DNA from: Camillea tinctor
Taxonomy: Eukaryota > Ascomycota > Sordariomycetes > Xylariales > Xylariaceae
DNA: 64,000 nucleotides
Assembly (NCBI GenBank): GCA_022578605.1
Contig: MU394054.1
Location: 560,945 to 624,944 of the forward strand
Direction of reading: 5' to 3'
Position numbers and translations under genes: made by a program. Below the pieces are notes generated by a model, which searched no databases, was not told where the DNA came from, and worked only from the letters and a program-made list of their open reading frames with translations. Below, piece after piece: positions 26,831 to 36,089 of the stretch (its first letter is position 1; each line of letters opens with the position of its first letter).

Positions 26831-27865
26831 CTAAGATAAATGCCATTTATCGCCTACTCTAAACCCTTCCGGGAACGGATCCGTCGGGTGTAGGATGACC
26901 TGCTTAAAGGCCGTTATCCAGGCCGTGCCCTTGACCGAGGGAACGATCGCGTCATACTCTCCCACCTTAGCCGTAGCGCGAATGGTGCCCCTGAACTCCG
27001 TCCCGATGACGCTGCGATGGCGGAAGGACTCGCCCACCGCGAGCTGGCCGCGCTTGTGCAGCACCGCCAGCCGCGCGCAGGTCCCGGTACCGCAGGGGCT
27101 CCGGTCGAGCCTGCCGGGGGAAACGACCACGGTGTTGACGGCCACCTTGTCGCCGCCCTCAGTGGTCAGTGGGTTCGTGAACTCGATGATGCTGACGCCG
27201 CGGATCTTAGGGTTCTCTGGGTGTACGGGGTCCGTCTGGGCCTGGACGGCGGCCTTGATGCGCTCGCCTATGTCTACCAGCTTTCGACCGTTGCCGGTCG
27301 CGATATCGAGGCCTACCGATGCGGCGTCGACGAGCACATACCACATGCCGCCCCAGGCAATGTCTGCCTTCACGGGCGCGTCGAAGCCGGGCACTTTGAT
27401 GTCAAGATCTAGGGCGTAGACGAACGCGGGCACGTTGGTGAACTCCACGAACTTAGCCTTGCCGGCCTCGCACTCCGCCGTGACGGCCACGAGGCCGGCC
27501 GGAGTGTCGAGTTTTAGCTGTGTTGTCGGCTCCTGCATGGGCACCATGCCCGTCTCGAGCAACACGGTGCTGGTGGCGATGGTGTTGGCGCCCGACATGG
27601 GCGGGTACTCCTCGTGCTCCATGATGATGAATCCTGCGTCGGCGGCAGGGTTGCACTTGGGGAGGACGAGGTTCACACACATGGCAGACGAACCCCGGGG
27701 CTCGTTCAGCAGGAGGTTGCGCAGCTCGTCTTGCTTCTTCCAGAAGTGCATCATCTTGTCGAACATAGTCTCCCCGGGGACGTCGAGGACGCCGCCGACG
27801 ACGACATCACACACCTCGCCACCGCAGTGGGCTCCAACAACGTTGAATGTGCGTCCTATGGCCAT
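26831..27865 (-). CDS. proline racemase-family enzyme, likely hydroxyproline dehydratase/epimerase (344 aa)
   Basis: A single-exon member of the proline racemase superfamily. These enzymes move the alpha proton of proline or hydroxyproline between two catalytic residues, or use the same site to eliminate water from 3-hydroxyproline and give delta1-pyrroline-2-carboxylate. The second catalytic motif, DRSPCGTGT, is intact with Cys258. In the first motif, MSGANTIA, the usual catalytic Cys is Ser91. A Cys/Cys pair marks racemases and 4-hydroxyproline epimerases and Cys/Thr marks trans-3-hydroxyproline dehydratase; Ser/Cys members have been linked to hydroxyproline epimerase or dehydratase activity (my recollection, to be checked). 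Simple proline racemization is therefore unlikely. Length matches the family and there is no targeting peptide. It is divergent from an ornithine cyclodeaminase-family gene, which supports a hydroxyproline-to-proline route. Confidence 0.9.
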   Translation of the reverse strand: MAIGRTFNVVGAHCGGEVCDVVVGGVLDVPGETMFDKMMHFWKKQDELRNLLLNEPRGSSAMCVNLVLPKCNPAADAGFIIMEHEEYPPMSGANTIATSTVLLETGMVPMQEPTTQLKLDTPAGLVAVTAECEAGKAKFVEFTNVPAFVYALDLDIKVPGFDAPVKADIAWGGMWYVLVDAASVGLDIATGNGRKLVDIGERIKAAVQAQTDPVHPENPKIRGVSIIEFTNPLTTEGGDKVAVNTVVVSPGRLDRSPCGTGTCARLAVLHKRGQLAVGESFRHRSVIGTEFRGTIRATAKVGEYDAIVPSVKGTAWITAFKQVILHPTDPFPEGFRVGDKWHLS

Positions 27866-27964
27866 TATAAAAAAATATAACAGGGGCGGCGGCTCTACTC
27901 TCGGTCACTGAATCAAGATTGGGGTAGTGTCATCCAGCTCTGAGGGCATTACGGATCAGTGCGC

Positions 27965-27976
27965 GGAAATATTTCC
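27965..27976. promoter_or_regulatory. 12-bp perfect palindrome GGAAATATTTCC
   Basis: A perfect dyad about 90-100 bp upstream of the racemase-family start codon. It could be a regulator site for that gene. I know no factor with exactly this site. Confidence 0.35.
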
Positions 27977-28502
27977 TCGGTCAGAAGTTGTCGATCAGGA
28001 TCCGGACGATATCACGCAATTTCGTAGCTACTCCTTGCTGCCTACGTTATGAACAACCTACCCTTGGTAGTGATATAACTGCTAGTGCTCAAGCAACGCG
28101 GGTGCTTATGTAGATCTACGGAATACGAGCCGGTCACAAGATTTGAACATCGGAAAGCCTCCCGAATTCATAGCTGGTTCCTCGGATACTTAACTTATCA
28201 TGCGTCGAGGCATGCATATGGTAGTCGCTAATTCAAGATTGGAACGGGACGAGGGTCTCAGAACCGGGTTTTGTACATGACGTAGAGGAGAATAGTAACG
28301 GATGTGCAACCGAGGTGCTTTGTTCCCAACGCGGATGTCGAGACACAAGAAAGCAAGTAATGACATGTGCTTACTTTTACTGTGTCTTTTCGTGCTTTAG
28401 TATCATAAGTCTAACCTGACCGGTTCGACGTGCTTGCTGTGATCAGAAAAGACCCTCTACATCGGCATATAGTCAAGGACCACCTAGTAGCGTGCTGAAG
28501 TT

Positions 28503-28537
28503 CGGTGACATCAGACGGTGATCCCTTCTTGTCACCG
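28503..28537. promoter_or_regulatory. CGGTGA direct plus inverted repeat, candidate zinc-cluster factor site
   Basis: CGGTGA occurs at 28503-28508 and 28516-28521, and its reverse complement TCACCG at 28532-28537. The inner pair forms CGG-N16-CCG with perfectly matched 6-bp arms, the kind of CGG/CCG dyad bound by Zn2Cys6 activators. It ends only 23 bp before the reductase ATG, so it could instead be a hairpin in the mRNA leader. Confidence 0.45.
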
Positions 28538-28560
28538 GGACCCTACCCGATACCGCCAGG

Positions 28561-29567
28561 ATGAGCGGCCTGGTTGTCCTCGGCGACGCTGTCGTGCACG
28601 AAATTCTCATGAACCTTTCTAAAGTCGAGATCCTCAAAATCTGTGATGCGCTCACACAATGCTTGATAGATTTCTCCGTCGGCTCTGGACGCAGTCATCA
28701 GCCAGGTGTGGGCGTAGTAAGCCGCCCCGAAGGCCAGAGATGTCTCTTCCGGTCATTCTCTTCGCCTCAAAACTTTGGAACCAAGCTTATTGTAACACCA
28801 GCACCAGCTTCCAAAGCTGTGGGCTCCTTACATGGTGTAATAGCGGTCTGCGACGCGAACGGTGTGCCGTCTGGGATTCCGAACGCCGAGGAAGTCACTG
28901 GCTATCGGGCAGCTCTCAGCGCGCTGATCTCATATCTGTGGCGACGTTGTACGGATAATATTGTGGTGTTCGGCGCTGGTAAGCAGGCGCTCTGGCACGT
29001 TCGCCTTGCGTTGTTTCTGCGCGGTGACGAGATCAAGTCTATCGTTGTCGTGAACCGGACGGTGTCGCGAGCAGAGCAGCTGTTGGCCCAGGTGAGTCAG
29101 ATTTCGACGCGCGTCTGAAGGCTAAACCCAATGCTGCTGACGCCGTCCTTTGTACGGTTGGTACGACGGAACCGTTATTCCCAGCAAGCTTTTTGACCGG
29201 AGTCACGACAAAACGCTCCCCCTACATACCGGCAGTGGGCTCGTGGCAGCCTCACATGATAGAATTAGACCCGGATCTTCTACGCCATGCCACCACCAAA
29301 GGTGGCTCAGTACTTGTTGATGACCGGGAGGGGGCGCTGAAATTCTCAGGCGAGGTTATCCGAAGCAAGGGAGAGAGGGGAAAACTCATAGAGGTTGGGG
29401 GGATCGCGAGCCAACAGTGGAACGAAGGAAAAGAAGATAGTAATGAAGAAGTCCAGCTAAAGCTCTGGATCAAAGATGGTCTGGTGATCTATAAGAGCAT
29501 TGGCGTTAGCACGACTGGCCTTATAGCTTTGGAACTATCATTGCCGACTTTTAACCTAACGTACTAA
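28561..29567 (+). pseudogene. ornithine cyclodeaminase/mu-crystallin family reductase, frameshifted
   Basis: The family binds NAD(P) and includes ornithine cyclodeaminase and delta1-pyrroline-2-carboxylate reductases. The first frame (28561-29118) has GIPNAEEVTGYRAAL and the Rossmann segment VVFGAGKQALWHVRLALFLR, then hits a stop. The rest continues in another frame from about 29100: DARLKAKPNAADAVLCTVG, TEPLFPASFLTG, PAVGSWQPHMIELDP and a C-terminal LWIKDG/YKSIGV segment ending at 29567. Both halves are well conserved, so the break looks recent or could be a sequence error. Compared with relatives as I recall them, some residues between the halves may also be missing. A GTGAGT at 29092 cannot rescue the frame unless the intron were only 29 bp. 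Near the end another frame reads FGTIIADF, hinting at a second shift. With the divergent racemase-family gene it would form a two-step 3-hydroxyproline to proline route. Confidence 0.8.
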
Positions 29568-30389
29568 CCTTAAAGCTTCCATGCTATTGGAAACCCTTTG
29601 GAAACCCATACCTCGGGTATTAGCGGGTATTAGGTAACGTAACCTATACCTCTGCAGGTGATACAGGTAGGTAGGTACTGTGGGGCTGTGTCCCTATAAC
29701 TGAACTGTTTCAGTGGCTATCAACCTTATAGTTAGCTAGCAACACCAACATTCTTACATACCACAACCCCCCCAATACCTCTAACACCAAATATATTACC
29801 ACACCTCAACTCATCGCATCATAACCCTGATGGCGTGGTGGACCTAACTTTCCACATCCCTTGGGTCAATTGACACCAGCTGTCTGTTTTAAAAGGGTGT
29901 AATATTAGGCATCTACTTAGGACACCTATTAGTACCTAATATGTACCTAGATGGTCATTTATCAGATTTTAACAAACCTACCTAGGTTATCCTAATCCCG
30001 GTAGGTTGTCGCGAGGCATTTTTGTTATACGTATAAGTGAGCAAGACATCGGCGAGGCTTGTGCTTCGAGGTCATCAGACCAGACCATCAGACCATTCAT
30101 TATAAAGCAACGAATTGCAGATTTCCAATAACTCGGTCTTTTTTTTCTTTTTTCTTTTTTCGGTCAACCTCACTGCCTCGTTCCCATCTGCATCCGCTGA
30201 TGATTTACCATATCGTGCAACACTGCCACCACATTAGGAAGATATCAATACCAATCAAAAAGCTAACCAGACTTTACACACCGGACGGGCGAATTTTCCT
30301 CCCCCTGCCTCGTTCGGATTGGAACATCTTCGCACACTTTTGTTTCTCTCTTAAGCCTCAGTTGCCGCCTCGCAACATCAACTGGTATC
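29568..30389. other. intergenic, promoter side of the CorA-like gene
   Basis: No supported gene. The left part has many TACCTAGG-type words, a C-run near 29767 and A+T-rich DNA. A T/C-rich tract (30139-30160) lies about 240 bp upstream of the CorA-like start, typical of fungal promoters. Confidence 0.5.
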
Positions 30390-32839
30390 ATGTTGCCTGA
30401 AACTGACGCTGACCAAATTTGGTATTGTGTAAGCAAAGCTCTTTTCCTCATAACATCGTATATCTAAAATCATGAGATAGTGTCACTGTGGCTCCGGACC
30501 GCAAACTACAGTCTTCCATCTTCATTGCCCTACTTGCGGGATGAGACGCTGTAGCACCTGCCATGTTGAAATCGTTGACTCTTATGATAGACGACAGCAA
30601 GTCACTAAAGAAGCTTGCTCAAGGCTAGGCAAGGATGGAGCCTGGTCGTCGTTTAGGGGTGTCGCAAAAGGCAGCAATGTATTCTTGGGACAGTGAGTTT
30701 GCCGAAAGAAAGCCAGCTCATCTGTATCTCAATGAGAATAAAAGGCATTTTAGATACAAGTATGAGATGTCTGGAAAAGGCCGGTCTTTTCTTCGAACAG
30801 TCATGGATGAATCTCGCACATCGGAACGCTTTCTGTGCCGGGCTGATCGTATGGAGAGTTTCTGCGGAGAATCTGACCTGGCATGTCTTGCCGAAAGAGT
30901 GCCTCAAGAGGGAGAGCGACCTATTGCATTGATCGATGATAGAAAAGCCGACGGCAGCAATGAGTCCGGCATCTGCCGCGATCCCAAGGGCCCCCTCACC
31001 CCCCAACAATTGCACCAAGAGCTTTGCAGGCCGGTGAGTACGACAATAATCTAATGGGGTTCCCCGCAACCTCACTGAAATAGCGATACACCATAGGAAA
31101 TACAAGTTCGATGGCTAGAGAAGATATGGCCGCAGATGCTGAACCTGGTTTGGTAGATGCTGAGAGACGATTGATGTAGGTGTGCTTTTTTGACGCTCTG
31201 AAGATCAGACCAAATAATTTTACTATAGATATATAACAGACCTGGAGCCCGCTACAGTCCTTGCTCTCTTTGACACAGCATCGTATAGCCAAGCGTATTT
31301 CCTTCGTGATTTTATCTACAACCACCTAGTACTCAAGCCGTTGCTAGGTGTTTCTGTACCTGTAAGTATTCTTAAAAAATGACCGTAAGAGTGCGCGCTT
31401 ATATGTGTCAATAGATCGGCCCCAGGAGATTCGCCTTAGAGTTCCACTTGCCATATTTCGCTTGGAGGAAGAGGGAAGTTCGCATTACGGATAAGCGCAA
31501 GACGCCTGGTGGGAAAGAGTTTCGTCGAAGCCAGGATCTTAGGTTCCTAGATATGACGCCGTCTGGAACATCAAGTCCACCACACAATGACTATCTTTAT
31601 GAGGCTCAAATGTCATGCCTTGTAGCAGGTACAGGTGACCCGTCGTGGGTTGCCTATGGCGTCTTTGACACTTATCATAATATAGGCCATGAAGAAAGTG
31701 TGATGTTCTATTGTGAGCAAGCAAGTACATATCAGGTACCTATGGATCCATTGAGTCGAGGGAAGCTCGTGGCTGATTGCCCCATTTGGGACCCTCGGTC
31801 ATACTTCCTGAGAGTACTAGAGTCGAGGGTTGAGCAAGTTAAGGACGAATGGACCAATGTCGTCGACAAACTCCAACTGAAGACTTGTCCTTACGTAAGC
31901 CTTTGCTCCCCTCGAACTAGATTGTCTACCTATACAACTGTGAAATCAACCTTTAACTATATATTATCCTGACGAACGGTAGATACAAGACCATCAAGTT
32001 CTCAATTTGTATCTTTCGCCAGATACCGAAAATAGAGGAGAACGTCTCAAGATATTCTATGAATGGACAGGAAGGACCACCCGTCTCCTGATGGAGCTAA
32101 TTGACGTTCTTTCGAAAACGATACACGCGTGGAATCATTTTGAGGGCGGCGATATTGAATATTTCTTGGATAAAAGCTATCCTACTCATCAACACTCCCC
32201 TTCATACTTAAAAGCTATTATGAATCATTTTGAGGACATGAAAATCGCACTATCAACGCTTCAGTACCAAGAGAAGGTGTGTAATAATATTTTGAGAGAG
32301 GTGAGAAGTTCTTGCTGTTCCATTCATAATATCATGTTTACGAAGGCCACAGTTAGAATCATATCTACAACTCGATAATCACGACTCAACCCAGGTGCAA
32401 CTTCGAACCAACGACAATGTGAAGACACTCACAATTGTCGCTTTAGTAGGTTTGCACTTCATGTTCATCAGACGCCTTATTTGTAACAAGAGTATAGCTT
32501 ATATCCCCTCCAACTGTCGCAGCAACCATCTTCAGCATGCCGGACAGTGTGCTTCCCGGGGAGCCTAGTATGCTTGGCTGGGCCATAACTACTGCTGCAG
32601 TGTACGTCTTGGCGGCGTTAGGATTTCTGCTGAACCGGCTAATCTTCAAAAGAAAAAGGAACAGTAATCAGCCGCAGGGCAGTTCATTTTCAAGATCATG
32701 TCTCTGGCCCTGGACTAGGTGGCGAAGACGACCAGGCTTTCCTCTTAGCTTATTCTCTTCGTTCAGCCAACGGGAAACAGACGACAGTTTAGAGCTAGGC
32801 GAGATTGGAAGTCATGATCATGCGGCGAGCTTTATATAG
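30390..32839 (+). CDS. fungal CorA-like membrane protein with N-terminal zinc-ribbon-like segment (nine exons, about 644 aa)
   Basis: A large fungal family annotated as CorA-like Mg2+ transporters; few members are tested. My model has exons 30390-30428, 30481-30692, 30745-31033, 31084-31175, 31229-31361, 31415-31894, 31983-32300, 32395-32449 and 32523-32839, all in frame. The start WYC/CHCGSGP followed by CPTC and CSTC gives paired cysteines like a small zinc ribbon. The middle carries family text such as DAERRLIYITDLEP and ALEFHLPYFAW. A helical region leads to LRTNDNVKTLTIVALV, the usual lead-in to the CorA-type membrane helices, and one clear helix (AITTAAVYVLAALGFLLNRL) precedes a basic tail. 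The penultimate exon may instead end at 32482, giving 33 extra bases but a 40-bp intron. The canonical GMN pore motif of true CorA is not visible, so transport is doubtful. The two most 5' exons are the least certain. Confidence 0.7.
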
Positions 32840-34072
32840 TGTGCATATCTTAGCGGCATAATCTGGGGGAGAATTAGAGCTATGTCGCATTGGAGAATAG
32901 AAAAGAGAAGTGTAATGAAACAGATGCTTACCTAGTGAAAGGGAAAGAAAACTATTTTAAATCAACTTCTATTAGTGATTGCTTAACCATCCGCCTGATC
33001 GCACTTTGATGAACCATAGTGACAAACTAAGGATATATAAGCGAGAAACTGTTACCTGCCCTATTTGCTATGACAATTCTGAAAGCGAGATCAATATCAG
33101 ACGACGTTTCTTAGCACATGCTTACAAAGAGCCGTCATGGGTCACTACATAGCTAGAAACAGAACATCAATAAATAGCATGGGCAATAATTCCTCTAGAG
33201 CTTTCGAGGGCTAAGTGAAGATGAAAGTGTATTGAAGATCGTACCTGGCGCCGATGATTTCGAGCTATGACATATCATATCCCTTGGAAAATAGCTTAGC
33301 TTTACTTTGGGATGTAGTCGGTTATTTCTACAAGATAAAGGCTATGCAGAATTTCATGGTATTATTGCATTTAAACGATGTCGAATCAACCTTGGTGAGA
33401 ATGTACGAGGTGTGATGCCAACAATGTCCTTCACTACCGTCTTTCTGCTGTTGCTTCAAACCCAATGGCCAAGTAATCAACTAATAACTACCGATATCCT
33501 CTACTTCAGGCCGGCCCCGGAGTATTAAGGCCTATTGTCATCATGGGTACGAGGCATGCGTGCATATAATTCCAAGGACATTATACACACCCTAGTCTTA
33601 GTGTTCCAGAGAATGAAGGCACTGCCACTATCAAAATAACTTCTCACAGATGGCCGCAACGGTAACAAGGAAGGAAACCCCGCCTGCATTGGATGCTCGG
33701 CAGTTGGGAAAATAATATGTTGCTAACAGATTTTACCATTCTCAGACGTCTCTTCGCCTCTCATTGGGTGTCTGAGCTAGCTTTCTGTAGATCTCCCTAA
33801 CCCCAGAGTCTGATAGTTATGGATCCCTTCATGCGACTTAGGGTCTTTTGAACAATCCACTCGGCCTAATGCTAGTCATATCGGGTCATCGGGTTGTATA
33901 TCGAGCCCGAAGATTATGAATATAATGCATCATATTCGATAGATACTGATCGTTGGCTTGGCTTGAGGAGAATATAAAAAGGGGTGTCGTGGCTTAATTA
34001 AAGTTACAGTAGAGATAAACCAGTTCTCATAGTAACTACGACGTGTGAAGCTAAACTTGAAATTCGTCCATA
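32840..34072. other. intergenic, promoter of the DUF4188-like gene
   Basis: No supported gene. It is A+T-rich; short frames such as 33307-33528 lack protein character. A TATAAAA box lies at 33973-33979. Confidence 0.5.
33973..33979 (+). promoter_or_regulatory. TATA box of the DUF4188-like gene
   Basis: TATAAAA followed by AAGGGG lies 94-100 bp upstream of the ATG at 34073, good placement for a core promoter. Confidence 0.55.
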
Positions 34073-34984
34073 ATGGAAAACACCACTTTCACCCCTATCT
34101 TCAAACGATTCAAAGAACGGCCAGAGTGGCTCTTCACCAAGTCGATTCGAACTAGAAGTTTGCACTTTGCCTTCCTGAAAGACTATTTCCAGCTTAGCAC
34201 CTGGCTTTGCATCGGCGGTTTACTTGAGTCAATTGCGGTCATTTTCCTTGGTCCTCGAGCATTGATTCCCCTGGCGTTTCTTCTTTTCTTACGAACAGCC
34301 GACCACCTCGCTATGGCTCTAGGCATTACCCACAATCGCTATATGGATGGGGCCATCCGCACGAAATGGGGTGTGCAGCTTCCTCACGCAGACGGCACCT
34401 ACGGGCCCAAGCCCGCCGACGAATCTGTTCTCGTCTTCTTCGTCGGTAGTCAGATCAACCACCCCCTGGGCATCCTAGCGCCTGGCTGTGCGGAGAACCA
34501 GAAGTACTTCAACCGAGTAACCGACGCGCTGCAGAACTACTACGATAAGCGGGGCCTGCTGGGTTTCACGCAGTGGCAGGGAACTACCGAGCATGCTGGT
34601 AACATGACCATGCTCATCATGTACTGGAAGGATGTGGAGAGCCTCCACAGCTATGCTCACGGCCCCGAGCACATGGCTGGTCTACGTTGGTGGTCTAACG
34701 TTTCTGGCCAATACCCACACTTGTCCGTCTTCCACGAGACGTTTGCGGCGCCCAAGGGGCAGTTCGAGAATATCTATCTTAACTGCAAGCCTTTCGGCTT
34801 TGGTGGTATCACGGTTCCCCTGGCCAAGCCTGCAAAGGATGGCGAGACGCCTGAGCTAGAGTGGGTGCGGCCTATTGTGGAATCCAAAAAGGGACCACTG
34901 CGTACATTCGCGCGACGTATGATGCGGGACGACTTGACAAATCACGAGAAGGATGATAATGATGTCTGGGATAAGACGGTGTGA
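34073..34984 (+). CDS. DUF4188/ABM-monooxygenase-like membrane-anchored protein (303 aa)
   Basis: A single-exon gene. Residues 41-75 form two close hydrophobic segments, so the protein is probably membrane-anchored near its N-terminus. The C-terminal two thirds resemble the fungal DUF4188 family, a dimeric alpha-beta-barrel fold related to small monooxygenases; recognisable parts are NYYDKRGLLGFTQWQG, MLIMYWKDVESLHSYAHGPE and HLSVFHETF. Related proteins occur in secondary-metabolite clusters (af470 in the fumagillin cluster is the example I recall), where they oxidise pathway intermediates. No polyketide synthase or terpene cyclase is seen nearby, so a pathway role is only inferred. The frame is intact, with a clear TATA box 94-100 bp upstream of its ATG. 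Confidence 0.7.
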   Translation: MENTTFTPIFKRFKERPEWLFTKSIRTRSLHFAFLKDYFQLSTWLCIGGLLESIAVIFLGPRALIPLAFLLFLRTADHLAMALGITHNRYMDGAIRTKWGVQLPHADGTYGPKPADESVLVFFVGSQINHPLGILAPGCAENQKYFNRVTDALQNYYDKRGLLGFTQWQGTTEHAGNMTMLIMYWKDVESLHSYAHGPEHMAGLRWWSNVSGQYPHLSVFHETFAAPKGQFENIYLNCKPFGFGGITVPLAKPAKDGETPELEWVRPIVESKKGPLRTFARRMMRDDLTNHEKDDNDVWDKTV

Positions 34985-35633
34985 GAAGGCGAAAAGGTGA
35001 AAAGAAGGAAATAGAATGAAACCATACCTATCTTTCCTTGAAGCTAGACACAATGTGCTGTGAAATACGTAACAAATCGGATACTTTATTTGGTAGAATA
35101 ACACGACTCCCCCTTAGTATAAATGACAAGATGTACTATTACGATGTTGATTAGGTTTAATGCCTTCCCCGCCGTGACGAGATGTAAATCGCTACCAGTA
35201 ATATTTCCATTATGGTACCTCAATGCCCATAACGACATTTAACAACTGCCGGGAAGCTCTTACGCTATCCGCGGTCTAGAAAGATGGCTCTATGTGCTAA
35301 GAACCTCCGCCTACGCGCATATGTGCTATTAGCTAAGGACACCGAGCGCTACATGGGTGAAGCCGGCAAGTGTCACGGCTAATATGAGATTTTTAGTATG
35401 AGAATCGAGATGTAGATACGTAGGTAGTTGACACATTGCAAATGAGTAACTAATCTAGGCCTAGCTTGTACCAAATGGCAATAAACATACCTTTTTTCAT
35501 CTAAGTATATGCAGTTATGCAGTAAAATGTTGGAGTCTTCGACGTTATACGGGGTAACTAGTAGACATAGAAGTATCTCGATGTTTCAAGCCATGACGTT
35601 GTCTGCGGGTCCGGTAGCGAGCACGATAAAAAT

Positions 35634-35685
35634 GGGGACGGGGACGGGGACGGAGGCGGAGGCGGACACGGACACGGACACGGAG
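35634..35685. repeat. GC-rich hexanucleotide repeats
   Basis: Tandem GGGGAC units run into GGAGGC and then GGACAC units, a short minisatellite in otherwise A+T-rich DNA. Confidence 0.9.
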
Positions 35686-36060
35686 ATATGATCCCTGCTT
35701 TAGGTAACCCTGTTTGCTTACATAATACTAACTTACAGAGTTATTTACCTAGGTAGATCGAGTTGTTTTCAACCCTATATAACTCAACAACTCCCCTTCT
35801 GCTTTCAAAGACTAGAATTCCACTTAGAAAAGGTAGGGAAAATCAAAGAACAAAGTAATAAGAAACAAAGCGAAACCAAACTCAAAAGAACAGAAACGAT
35901 CCTCAGAACCTAACAATGCTACTCAACACACAACAGCACCATGCCAGGCTTTATATGGGAACTCACAATTCCATTCTTCATTTTCATTCTATCAGACAAA
36001 CCCTTTTGAAGCCATGCATAGTATAAAATCCCTCAATTCCCCAAGGGCCACCAAATCCTA

Positions 36061-36089
36061 GGAGGAGGAGGAGGAGGAGGAGGAGGAGC
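36061..36089. repeat. AGG trinucleotide repeat
   Basis: Nearly ten perfect AGG units. Confidence 0.95.

Larger units (their letters stand above)
27866..28560. promoter_or_regulatory. divergent promoter between the two hydroxyproline-type genes
   Basis: This 695-bp region separates two outward-facing genes. It holds a 12-bp palindrome at 27965-27976 about 100 bp from the racemase-family start, and a CGGTGA direct/inverted repeat set at 28503-28537 just before the reductase start. A shared regulator is plausible but not shown. Confidence 0.5.

Noticed and set aside
26895..27911. Long plus-strand frames opposite the proline racemase-family gene
   Set aside because: They are antisense shadows of a G+C-rich gene with a clear family match on the other strand.
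29092..29120. A GTGAGT...AAG intron that would repair the reductase frame
   Set aside because: It would be only 29 bp, shorter than the introns seen elsewhere here (50-150 bp), and would remove family-conserved residues.
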